DNA of 8,127 nt from Allobranchiibius sp038199265. GTDB lineage: Bacteria; Actinomycetota; Actinomycetes; Actinomycetales; Dermatophilaceae. Positions 1 through 5,857 of this stretch are shown in pieces. The DNA is taken from positions 1 through 8,127 of the forward strand of contig JBBPZD010000280.1 of the NCBI GenBank assembly GCA_038199265.1, in the 5' to 3' direction. The notes beneath the pieces were generated by a model. The model was not told the origin of the DNA, made no database searches, and saw only the letters and a list, made by a program, of their open reading frames with translations. The position numbers were made by a program, and so were the translations under genes. Position 1 is the stretch's first letter, and each line of letters opens with the position of its first letter.

Positions 1-969
1 GGACGTGCTCCCGGCAGCATCGAAGAGCGAACTCAGAAGCTTGAGCCCCTCGTAACAAGATTCGCCCTGGTTGTTCAGCGCCGGTGCCTCTGGGCCGAAT
101 GCCGCCGTGTAGTCACCCACAAAGTCGAGCGAGTCCTCGGTAGCCAGTGAGCGGAAGTAACCGGCGGCAACGTACACGCCGTGCGTTGCCTCCGGACCAG
201 CCGCTAACAGCATGTTCTCCTCCATCAGCGGCGTCAGTCGCAGGAGTCCCTCATCGAGCCCGCGTGCGGCGAATTCTCGGTTGAAACGCACCGCATCCTC
301 ACCCACCAGGAACATGAGGACCCCATCTGCTCGAGGGCCCTGCTCGATGACGTCAAGCACGGCCGTGAAGTCATCGGCCCCAAACCGGGAGAGGGTCACA
401 CTCAGAACCTCGAGGCCGAGAGCGCGCGCGTAACCGGCGGCGACCAGTGCCGATCTTTGCGGCCACACGTAGTCCGAGCCGACGATGTGCCAGCGGCGAA
501 GACCCAATTCATCACGGGCCCAGGCCAGCGCAGGCCCGATCTGCTCGTCGGGAGTCTCTCCCGCACAAAAAATCCCTGGCCTCGACTCCCCGCCTTCGTA
601 GAGCGATGTGTACACATATGGGATTCGGCCCTGGGTGACGGGCGCGACTGCCTCCCGCACTGAAGAGATATGCCAGCCGGTCAGGGCGTCGATTCGACCG
701 CCGTCCACGAGGTCACGGACAACTCGCGCAACCTCGTCGGCTGGTCGACCGGCATCGATCAAAGTGAACTCGACCGGACGACCCAGGAGTCCGCGCACAT
801 TCGTCTGTCGACGCCATAGGTCGGCCACCGCCTCGCACGACGGGCCAAAAATCCCACCCGGCCCTTGAAGCGGGACGGCGAGACCTATCCGCAGCGCCTC
901 ACGGCCGGCGCGCAACGCCTCGCCGCAACTTGCCGAAGCGAAGTGATCAGAACCACTACATAAACCCAT
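1..969 (-). CDS. AmiC/UrtA-type periplasmic-binding-fold ligand sensor (partial, C-terminus outside window)
   Basis: The reading frame is open from the ATG at 969 down to base 1, giving 323 codons without a stop; the C-terminus is missing (the family is usually about 370-400 residues). The protein resembles Peripla_BP_5/6 proteins such as Pseudomonas AmiC and the FmdD/UrtA binding proteins. The fold starts at LRIGLAVPLQGP (26-37). AmiC-like landmarks follow: GWHISSVREAVAP (98-110), YTSLYEG (120-126) and GSDYVWP (164-170). From memory of AmiC, its amide-contacting S85, Y104 and T106 align with S102, Y120 and S122 here, while Y83 becomes H100. No hydrophobic signal peptide or good lipobox precedes the domain, so a cytoplasmic sensor (as AmiC is) fits better than an ABC-transporter binding protein. 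ATG 969 is the only ATG start after the in-frame stop at 1008-1006; its ribosome site is weak, and a TTG at 915 is possible. It is divergent from a MarR gene. The ligand is unknown; small amides or urea-like compounds are the family precedent. Confidence 0.85.
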   Translation of the reverse strand, partial: MGLCSGSDHFASASCGEALRAGREALRIGLAVPLQGPGGIFGPSCEAVADLWRRQTNVRGLLGRPVEFTLIDAGRPADEVARVVRDLVDGGRIDALTGWHISSVREAVAPVTQGRIPYVYTSLYEGGESRPGIFCAGETPDEQIGPALAWARDELGLRRWHIVGSDYVWPQRSALVAAGYARALGLEVLSVTLSRFGADDFTAVLDVIEQGPRADGVLMFLVGEDAVRFNREFAARGLDEGLLRLTPLMEENMLLAAGPEATHGVYVAAGYFRSLATEDSLDFVGDYTAAFGPEAPALNNQGESCYEGLKLLSSLFDAAGSTS

Positions 970-1039
970 GACGTAGTATTTCCATCTGGAAGGGATTTGC
1001 TCAACCTACGGCACTCCCCGTCACACGGGAAGAGGTTTG
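970..1039. promoter_or_regulatory. Divergent promoter/operator region between AmiC-like gene and marR-1
   Basis: This 70-bp spacer must hold both promoters. It contains the inverted repeat TTCCA-TC-TGGAA at 980-991, directly followed by GGGATT, so that 987-997 reads TGGAAGGGATT, a word that recurs at 1634-1644 upstream of the Usp-permease pair. Short outer arms CGTAG (972-976) and CTACG (1006-1010) flank it. A symmetric 12-bp site of this type next to a MarR gene is a reasonable operator candidate, since MarR dimers usually bind palindromes in their own divergent promoter. TAGTAT at 974-979 could be a -10 element for the rightward gene, but I see no convincing -35. The ribosome site of the MarR gene (purine-rich GGGAAGAGG, 1027-1035) also lies here. 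Confidence 0.5.
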
Positions 1040-1492
1040 ATGGCCGAGTCATCGCAGGAACAGTTGGCGCGCGGGGAGCGCAAGAAGTTGTCGGGCTGGC
1101 TCGACTCACGCCTGCTCACCATGGTCGCCGGCAACGTGAATCGCCGTATCGATATCGCACTGGCCTCTGAAGACCTCTCCGCGGAACAGTGGCGGGTGCT
1201 CGATTACCTCGACGAGACCGGGCCGTGCACGATGTCTTCTCTGGCAAAAGCCACCGGTACCAGCAGCGCAACCCTTACCCGGATCATCGACCGTCTCGTC
1301 AGCCGAGCGCTCACCTATCGCAGCGCCGACGGGAACGACCGTCGCCGCGTCCTGGTGCTCCTTTCCGAGCGCGGGCAGGAAACCACCGACCGGGTCCGCC
1401 CCCTCGTGCACGCCGCTGCAGACAGTGCCGCCGCGCAACTTAGCGCCGAGGAGCAGGACGAAGTCAGCCGACTACTGCGCCTGATGGCGTGA
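1040..1492 (+). CDS. MarR-family winged-helix transcriptional regulator (marR-1)
   Basis: A 150-residue protein of typical MarR size. An N-terminal dimerisation helix (about 15-42) is followed by a winged helix-turn-helix (about 47-110): LSAEQWRVLDYL, the helix MSSLAKATG, the recognition helix SSATLTRIIDRLVSRAL (75-91), then a wing with the family signature DGNDRRRVLVLLSERG (97-112). The C-terminal helices (about 114-149) complete the dimer interface. MarR proteins bind palindromic operators as dimers and are usually released by small ligands. ATG 1040 is preferred because GGGAAGAGG lies 4 bases upstream; the TTG at 1037 directly before it is too close to that site. The gene is divergent from the AmiC-like gene and upstream of the Usp-permease pair, so both are plausible targets. 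The ligand cannot be read from sequence. Confidence 0.93.
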   Translation: MAESSQEQLARGERKKLSGWLDSRLLTMVAGNVNRRIDIALASEDLSAEQWRVLDYLDETGPCTMSSLAKATGTSSATLTRIIDRLVSRALTYRSADGNDRRRVLVLLSERGQETTDRVRPLVHAAADSAAAQLSAEEQDEVSRLLRLMA

Positions 1493-1612
1493 ACCATCGC
1501 GGCCTGTGCAGGACGACAGGCGCCTGGTGATCCGGCCCACTGACGGCGGCCATCTGCGCAGCGACACAGCCACGTCGGTCGGGGCATCGCCCGGCCGCTG
1601 ACGGTGTGGATT

Positions 1613-1646
1613 GCTGCCCACGTGTGGAGCCGTTGGAAGGGATTCC
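1613..1646. repeat. Cluster of two inverted repeats with the shared TGGAAGGGATT word
   Basis: The first element is CCAC-GT-GTGG (1618-1627), extendable past a 2-base bulge by GCT (1613-1615) with AGC (1628-1630). Eight bases after its core, GGAA-GGGA-TTCC (1635-1646) is a 4-bp-arm inverted repeat that includes TGGAAGGGATT (1634-1644), identical to 987-997 in the MarR/AmiC-like spacer. The exact 11-base match between two short intergenic regions suggests a shared regulator site rather than chance. Whether it is DNA-bound or part of an RNA leader cannot be decided from sequence. Confidence 0.4.
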
Positions 1647-1683
1647 TGGTACGTCGTCCTCGGTGTAGGCGATCGTTCAAGAA

Positions 1684-1723
1684 GGATGCCGTCCAGCATG
1701 AATCCGACCCCGCCCTGGCATCC
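1684..1723. repeat. 7-bp inverted repeat with 26-base loop
   Basis: GGATGCC at 1684-1690 is perfectly complementary to GGCATCC at 1717-1723; the next inner pair could be a G-U wobble (1691/1716). If transcribed, this would form a GC-rich stem with a 26-base loop about 105 bases before the Usp start. No poly-T follows. It could be leader RNA structure, a spaced operator pair or chance. Confidence 0.3.
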
Positions 1724-1809
1724 ATTTCGAGCCCACGATTGCTGGCCCCAGCGTCATGGGGTCTGCTCGTCGCCAAAAGATCCGGTGTTCAGCTTCTTTC
1801 CAACATCTG

Positions 1810-1827
1810 TACCGGTACCGTCCAGCT
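1810..1827 (+). promoter_or_regulatory. Candidate -10 element for a leaderless Usp transcript, overlapping palindromes
   Basis: TACCGT at 1816-1821 fits the actinobacterial -10 pattern TANNNT and sits 6 bases before the ATG at 1828, the spacing expected if transcription starts at the start codon. No Shine-Dalgarno sequence precedes that ATG, which also favours a leaderless message. The same bases carry two overlapping 8-bp palindromes, TACCGGTA (1810-1817) and CGGTACCG (1813-1820), which could be a binding site. No good -35 was found, so this is a weak call. Confidence 0.28.
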
Positions 1828-2808
1828 ATGACCCAGACCACACCACCCACAGGTGGGACTCACTGCGTAGTGGGGTACGTGCCTGAATCGAGCGGAGACG
1901 ACGCCGTTGCGCTTGGTCGAATGCTGACATCCGGTACCAGCGACCCCCTCACTGTCTGCACTGTTATAGCCAACACAGCAACCGGCGGAGATGCTGCTTT
2001 CGGCAGCGTCGGCTATGGCGACCTGATGGCCGAGAAACTCAAGCCCTACCTCGAGCAGGTCAAAGCGGACCTGGCGCCGATCGAAGCGACGTGCACGGTA
2101 TGCCTTGCAACCTCCGTCGCGACCGGCCTCCTGGACTATTGCGCCGAACGCGGCGGCACGGTCATTGCGCTCGGCTCTGCTCGCAACTCCGTTTCCGGTC
2201 GCTACGCAGTCGGCAGCATGGCCGGTCTGTTGCAGCATGCTTCACCGATACCTCTTGCGTTTGCACCTGCCGGGTTCGCACACGCGGGAGTTCACGAGGT
2301 TCATCGGGTGGTCTGCGGTTACAACGAGTCACCGGACTCCGAGCAGGCGTTGCGGGCTGCTGTCGCATTGAGCAGAGCTCACGATGCACCACTGCAAATC
2401 GTCTACTTCGTCTTCCCAGAGCATCCTGGCCTACGTCATCTGGCCGGGCGTGGCTCTCACGACCCCTCGCAGGCACACCAGAATGAGCGGGCCGCGCAAC
2501 TGCTGGCAACGGCAGCCAACGCAGTCCCGGACGACGTAGCGGTGGAAACCTTCGTCCGCACCGGGGGCAACGTGGCCCAAGCCGTAGCTCGCGCCGAGTG
2601 GGCTGACGGTGACCTCCTCGTGCTGGGGTCGGCGCCGATGGGTCCCCTCGCCCGGGTTTTCCTCGGCTCCACAGCGCTGAAGCTCATCCGATGCTGCCCC
2701 GTGCCGGTTGTCGCTGTCCCCCGGCACGCCGAGTCTGCAAGCTCGACGCACTCGTCAGCACCATCCGGTCAACCTTCCCAGGACGCCTCGGCGTCGGACA
2801 ACAGCTGA
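1828..2808 (+). CDS. Tandem-domain universal stress protein (UspA-like, two Usp domains)
   Basis: A 326-residue cytoplasmic protein made of two Usp folds: residues about 12-148 (first strand HCVVGYVPES, last strand IPLAFAP) and about 158-299 (first strand HRVVCGYNESPDSEQAL, last strand VPVVAVPR). The end matches the family, but the nucleotide motif G-x2-G-x9-G-S/T is incomplete in both: residues 116-130 have G..R..GS (second Gly replaced by R119) and residues 267-281 have G..P..GS (P270). The Asp of strand 1 found in ATP-binding Usp proteins is also absent (P19; N166). ATP binding is therefore uncertain. A Ser-rich, probably disordered tail follows (300-326). The start at 1828 is chosen because the first strand begins 11 residues later; the in-frame ATG at 1756 adds 24 Arg-rich residues without a ribosome site. 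The stop lies 10 bases before the permease start, indicating an operon. Usp proteins often accompany transporters, so a modulatory role on the permease is possible but unproven. Confidence 0.9.
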   Translation: MTQTTPPTGGTHCVVGYVPESSGDDAVALGRMLTSGTSDPLTVCTVIANTATGGDAAFGSVGYGDLMAEKLKPYLEQVKADLAPIEATCTVCLATSVATGLLDYCAERGGTVIALGSARNSVSGRYAVGSMAGLLQHASPIPLAFAPAGFAHAGVHEVHRVVCGYNESPDSEQALRAAVALSRAHDAPLQIVYFVFPEHPGLRHLAGRGSHDPSQAHQNERAAQLLATAANAVPDDVAVETFVRTGGNVAQAVARAEWADGDLLVLGSAPMGPLARVFLGSTALKLIRCCPVPVVAVPRHAESASSTHSSAPSGQPSQDASASDNS

Positions 2809-2818
2809 GAGTGACATC

Positions 2819-4375
2819 GTGACTGAACAAAAGGCTGCACCCGCCCGACCCGGCGGTGTCATCGACAAAGGGCTCGCGCCAGGCAAAGTCAGCACTCTTT
2901 CCGGCGCAATCCTGGGCGTGTCCTCGGTGGCCCCCGGTTACACGCTGACCGCGAGCATCGGCCTCATAGTCGCGGCGGTCGGATTCAAGATGCCGGCTAT
3001 CTTCATCGCCGGATTCGTCCCGATGTTCCTGACCGCGTACGCCTACCGGGAGCTCAACTCCGACTCCCCCGACTGCGGTGCATCTTTCACATGGTCGACC
3101 AAGGCCTTCGGTCCGTATGTCGGATTCATGTGCGGTTGGGGCATGGTGATGTCGACCATCATCGTCTTGTCGAACCTGGCAGCAATCGCAGTCGAGTTCT
3201 TCTACCTCTTCCTGGCCCGGGTCTTCAGCGCGCCAAGCATTGCCGACTTGTCCAGCAACAAACCGGTAGCCATCCTGACCACGCTGGCATTCTTGGCTCT
3301 TGCTACGTCAGTGGCCTATCGAGGAATTACCACCAGCGAGCGCATCCAGGTCGTGCTGGTCGGTTTCCAGATGATCGTGCTGTTGTTGTTCGCCGTCCTG
3401 GCGCTGATCCAGATCGCCCGTGGAAATGCTCCGTCGACCGAGGGTTTCAGCCTCGACTGGTTCAACCCCCTCACGGGTCTGACCGCGGGTGCTTTCGTAC
3501 TCGGAGTGACCGGATCGATATTCGCGTTCTGGGGATGGGACACCTGCCTTACCCTGGGCGAAGAATGTAAGGACCCCGAGAAGACGCCCGGCCGCGCCGG
3601 TCTGTTGTGTGTCGTCACGATCCTGATGACGTACCTGCTGGTGGCGGTGGCTGCGCTCATGTACGCCGGTGTGGGCGAAACGGGCCTCGGTCTGGGCAAT
3701 CCCGACACCGCCGACAACGTGTTCGCAGCGCTTGCCGGACCTGTGATGGGCAAGTGGGTCGGGCTACTGCTGTTCCTGGCAGTGCTCGCATCATCGGCTG
3801 CCAGCCTGCAGACCACATTCCTACCCGCGGCGCGCACGATGCTTGCGATGGGCGCCTACAAAGCGTTCCCGACCAAGCTCGCCCAAGTGCACCCCCGATT
3901 CCTGGTGCCCTCCTTCGGCGCCGTGGTCGCCGGTGTCGTGACCGCGGTGTTCTACACGGTGACGACTGTTTTGTCTGAGCGAACACTGCTGGACACGATC
4001 GCTGCGCTGGGCATCATGATCTGCTTCTACTACGGCATCACGGCGTTCGCCTGCATCTGGTATTTCCGCAAGCAACTGTTCAGCAACGCGCACAACGTGA
4101 TCTTCAAATTCTTGTTCCCATTGCTCGGCGGCTTGATCCTGACAGCGGTGTTCGGGGTTTCGATCAGAGAGAGCATGAACCCGGAGAACGGGAGCGGCTC
4201 CGCCATCGGCGGTATCGGCCTGGTGTTCTTCCTCGGCTTCGGAGTACTGGGCTTGGGAGTTGTCGCGATGTTCATCATGCGGGCCCGGCAGCCGGAATTC
4301 TTCCGCGGCGAAACGTTGACCCGCGACACTCCGGCCATGCCTGAGGACGCTCTCGCCGCACAGGCCAACGAATGA
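2819..4375 (+). CDS. APC-superfamily amino acid/amine permease
   Basis: A 518-residue inner-membrane permease with about 12 predicted helices, normal for the APC (amino acid-polyamine-organocation) superfamily. TM1 carries the substrate-site motif GVSSVAPGYTLTASIG (33-48), the unwound segment of these transporters. The loop PDCGASFTWSTKAFGPYVGF (84-103) is the usual conserved TM2-TM3 region. TM6 has GSIFAFWGWDTCLTLGEE (232-249) followed by CKDPEKTPGRA (250-260), the counterpart of the EE-x-KNP signature. Substrates are typically amino acids or amines carried with H+ or Na+; the exact one cannot be read here. A convergent ureohydrolase and the Usp partner suggest a guanidino compound or polyamine (inference). 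GTG 2819 is chosen because it follows the Usp stop by 10 bases, starts the family-like N-terminus TEQKAAPARPGG, and has a weak GAGAG 7 bases upstream; the longer frame from 2708 lies inside the Usp gene. Confidence 0.95.
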   Translation: MTEQKAAPARPGGVIDKGLAPGKVSTLSGAILGVSSVAPGYTLTASIGLIVAAVGFKMPAIFIAGFVPMFLTAYAYRELNSDSPDCGASFTWSTKAFGPYVGFMCGWGMVMSTIIVLSNLAAIAVEFFYLFLARVFSAPSIADLSSNKPVAILTTLAFLALATSVAYRGITTSERIQVVLVGFQMIVLLLFAVLALIQIARGNAPSTEGFSLDWFNPLTGLTAGAFVLGVTGSIFAFWGWDTCLTLGEECKDPEKTPGRAGLLCVVTILMTYLLVAVAALMYAGVGETGLGLGNPDTADNVFAALAGPVMGKWVGLLLFLAVLASSAASLQTTFLPAARTMLAMGAYKAFPTKLAQVHPRFLVPSFGAVVAGVVTAVFYTVTTVLSERTLLDTIAALGIMICFYYGITAFACIWYFRKQLFSNAHNVIFKFLFPLLGGLILTAVFGVSIRESMNPENGSGSAIGGIGLVFFLGFGVLGLGVVAMFIMRARQPEFFRGETLTRDTPAMPEDALAAQANE

Positions 4376-4385
4376 CAGCTACCGG

Positions 4386-5339
4386 CTAGGAGGGATCGGC
4401 CAGGCCCATCAGCGTGATCAGCTCCCACGCTGTATGGGCGGCCGCGAGCCCGGTGATGCCTGCGTGGTCGTAGGCGGGTGCAACCTCGACCACATCGCAG
4501 CCGACGATGTTCAGTCCACGAAGTCCTCGCAGTGTGCAGAACAACTCTCGGGTGCTCAGACCTGCGACCTCCGGAGTCCCGGTGGCAGGGGCGAACGACG
4601 GATCGAGCACGTCGATATCGACGGAGATGTAGACCGGTCCTCCCCCAATCCGGTGACGCATCTGGGCCACGATGTCGTCGATCGAGCGCCGCTGGAACTC
4701 GTCGCTGTGGATGAGTTCGAAGCCGCAGTCGGCGTCATCGGTCAGCTCGGACGGGTCGTAGATGCCTCCGCGGATACCCACGTGCTGGCAGCGGGTCAGA
4801 TCCATCAGACCCTCTTCAGCTGCACGCCGGAACGGCGATCCATGCCAGAGGGGTACACCGTGCAGGGTGTCCCAGGTATCCAGGTGCGCGTCGAAGTGCA
4901 CCACCGCGACAGGGCCGTGGGCACTAACGGCTGCACGCAGCAACGGCAGCGCCACAGTGTGGTCGCCGCCGAGTGCAACGATCCGAGCGCCTGCGCTCGT
5001 CAACTCCTTGGCTCGGGCTTCGATCGTCTCGACTGCCTGCTCGATGTCGTACGGGCTGGCCCCGACATCGCCTGCGTCGACGACCTGAGAGGTCGCGTAC
5101 GGATAGGCATCGAGCACCTGGTGGTAGGGGTGCAGCTGCCGGGAGTTCTCCCGGATGTGACTCGGTCCGAACCGCGCGCCGGGCCGAAAGCTCGTTCCGG
5201 AGTCGAACGGGATCCCCAGCACCGCGATGTCGGCGTGTTCTACGTCCTCGATTCGCGGCAGCAACGCGAATGTCGCTATCCCGGCATAGCGCGGCATCGA
5301 TGGGTCCAGGCGGGGCCCGACGGGCGTGGCTTCACTCAT
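4386..5339 (-). CDS. Agmatinase/guanidinobutyrase-family ureohydrolase (Mn-dependent)
   Basis: A 317-residue cytosolic enzyme of the arginase/agmatinase superfamily, which hydrolyses a guanidino group to urea plus an amine. All binuclear-metal motifs are present: GGDHT (124-128, ligand H127), DAHLDT (150-155; D150, H152, D154) and SVDIDVLDP (239-247; D241, D243). The substrate loop HGSPFRRAAEEGLMD (166-180) and GIRGGIYD (188-195) look closer to guanidinobutyrase (Pseudomonas GbuA has HGTPFRRAVEEG) than to E. coli agmatinase, so 4-guanidinobutyrate or another guanidino acid is a good candidate; agmatine remains possible. Oddities are APATGTPE (250-257) where APGTGTPE is usual, and YDHAGITG (290-297) where YDHAEITG is common. 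Start 5339 gives the typical N-terminus (PVGPRLD..PRYAGIATF); an in-frame ATG at 5396 would add 19 unlikely residues. Neither has a clear ribosome site. It converges on the permease with a 10-bp gap and is divergent from a small membrane protein. No nickel chaperones are nearby, which argues against a Ni-dependent guanidinase. Confidence 0.95.
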   Translation of the reverse strand: MSEATPVGPRLDPSMPRYAGIATFALLPRIEDVEHADIAVLGIPFDSGTSFRPGARFGPSHIRENSRQLHPYHQVLDAYPYATSQVVDAGDVGASPYDIEQAVETIEARAKELTSAGARIVALGGDHTVALPLLRAAVSAHGPVAVVHFDAHLDTWDTLHGVPLWHGSPFRRAAEEGLMDLTRCQHVGIRGGIYDPSELTDDADCGFELIHSDEFQRRSIDDIVAQMRHRIGGGPVYISVDIDVLDPSFAPATGTPEVAGLSTRELFCTLRGLRGLNIVGCDVVEVAPAYDHAGITGLAAAHTAWELITLMGLADPS

Positions 5340-5411
5340 CTGGCTGATTCTGCCGCACCCAGGGCACGACGCGGTGTGCGAGCCGACCGGCCTCATTGCG
5401 AGACTGGCGAC
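5340..5411. promoter_or_regulatory. Divergent spacer between ureohydrolase and small membrane protein
   Basis: Seventy-two bases separate the two divergent starts and must contain the promoter of the ureohydrolase. I found no clear -10/-35 pair, no Shine-Dalgarno site for either gene and no copy of the TGGAAGGGATT word found in the other two regulatory regions. The call rests on gene arrangement only. Confidence 0.35.
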
Positions 5412-5816
5412 GTGCACGCCGCCCGCATCTTCTTCCTCGTCGCCGCCTCCCTGCACGCGGGTTTCCAGCTGACGGTCACCGTGCTCGTCTACCCCGCATT
5501 GGCGAGGGTGCAGGAGCAGGACTGGAGCCGCGAGCACGCATTGCACAGCGCCCGGATCGTCCCGCTCGTTGGCGTCATCTACGTGTTTCTGGCGGGCTCG
5601 ACGGTATGGCTGTTGGCGTCCGATCGAGAGGGGTGGACGTGGGTAGCAGCTGTCGGTGCGTTGCTCGTCGCGGCAGTTACGGCATTCGGTGCCGCGCCCT
5701 TACATGGAAAGCTGACGAATCGTGATCCGGTACTGCTCGACCGGTTGCTTCGGGTGGATCGGCTCCGCGCAGTGCTGGCAGTCCTTCTCATGGGCATCGC
5801 GATCGTCTTGATCTGA
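5412..5816 (+). CDS. Small four-helix membrane protein of unknown function (possibly DUF1772-like)
   Basis: The predicted product has 134 residues and about four transmembrane segments: 3-27, 48-70, 74-93 and 117-134. Charged stretches lie between them (QEQDWSREHALHSARI at 34-49; HGKLTNRDPVLLDRLLRVDRLR at 98-119). The pattern of a first helix with LHAGFQLTVTVLVYPAL (14-30), His residues in the first loop and a PLHGKL segment before the last helix recalls DUF1772/anthrone-oxygenase-like proteins, but this is a weak resemblance and no function follows from it. The frame extends far upstream (to 4434), but that part is antisense to the ureohydrolase; GTG 5412 is the start that gives a complete first helix. 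A ribosome site is not evident. It is divergent from the ureohydrolase and converges on the ClC gene with a 41-bp gap, where I see no strong terminator hairpin. Confidence 0.72.
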   Translation: MHAARIFFLVAASLHAGFQLTVTVLVYPALARVQEQDWSREHALHSARIVPLVGVIYVFLAGSTVWLLASDREGWTWVAAVGALLVAAVTAFGAAPLHGKLTNRDPVLLDRLLRVDRLRAVLAVLLMGIAIVLI

Positions 5817-5857
5817 GGGCAGCGACCGCTCGGTGATCCCGGTTGACCTCAGCGCGT

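Larger units (their letters stand above)
1493..1827. other. 335-bp gene-free region with several inverted repeats
   Basis: No convincing gene lies here. Reading frames on both strands are open for short stretches, but their translations (rich in R, P, S, W) look like shadow frames and lack any motif I recognise. The region starts right after the MarR stop with a 6-bp stem candidate, GCCTGT (1502-1507) with ACAGGC (1516-1521), followed by no T-run, so a factor-independent terminator is not supported. The perfect palindrome CAGGCGCCTG (1517-1526) overlaps it. Further inverted repeats sit at 1613-1646, 1684-1723 and 1810-1820. This stretch probably contains the promoter and leader of the Usp-permease pair. 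Its length is striking in a window where other spacers are 10-95 bp. Confidence 0.6.

Noticed and set aside
1502..1526. Rho-independent terminator after marR-1
   Set aside because: Stems are only 6 bp or a self-palindrome and there is no following T-run.
1543..1604. Possible mini-ykkC (guanidine-II) riboswitch from two ACGG words (1543-1546 and 1601-1604), each preceded by CTG
   Set aside because: The flanking bases do not form the GC-rich stems needed around ACGR tetraloops; the second copy has no stable stem. An Rfam scan would be decisive, but the sequence does not support it.
1315..1776. Leftward 153-codon frame overlapping marR-1 and the gene-free region
   Set aside because: Half of it is antisense to the MarR coding region, its composition is Arg/Ser-rich shadow-like, and it has no recognisable motif or ribosome site.
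1756..1827. Longer Usp start at ATG 1756
   Set aside because: Adds 24 Arg/Ser-rich residues before the first Usp strand and has no ribosome-binding site.
1604..1831. Remnant of a degraded gene between marR-1 and Usp
   Set aside because: No reading frame in this stretch resembles a known family, and no frameshifted domain could be pieced together.
4434..5411. Long in-frame extension upstream of the small membrane protein (would give 460 residues)
   Set aside because: It lies antisense to the well-supported ureohydrolase, its translation has no family features, and long open antisense frames are common in high-GC coding DNA.
5817..5857. Bidirectional terminator between the small membrane protein and ClC
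   Set aside because: Only ACCG-CT-CGGT with a 2-base loop was found, too weak to call.
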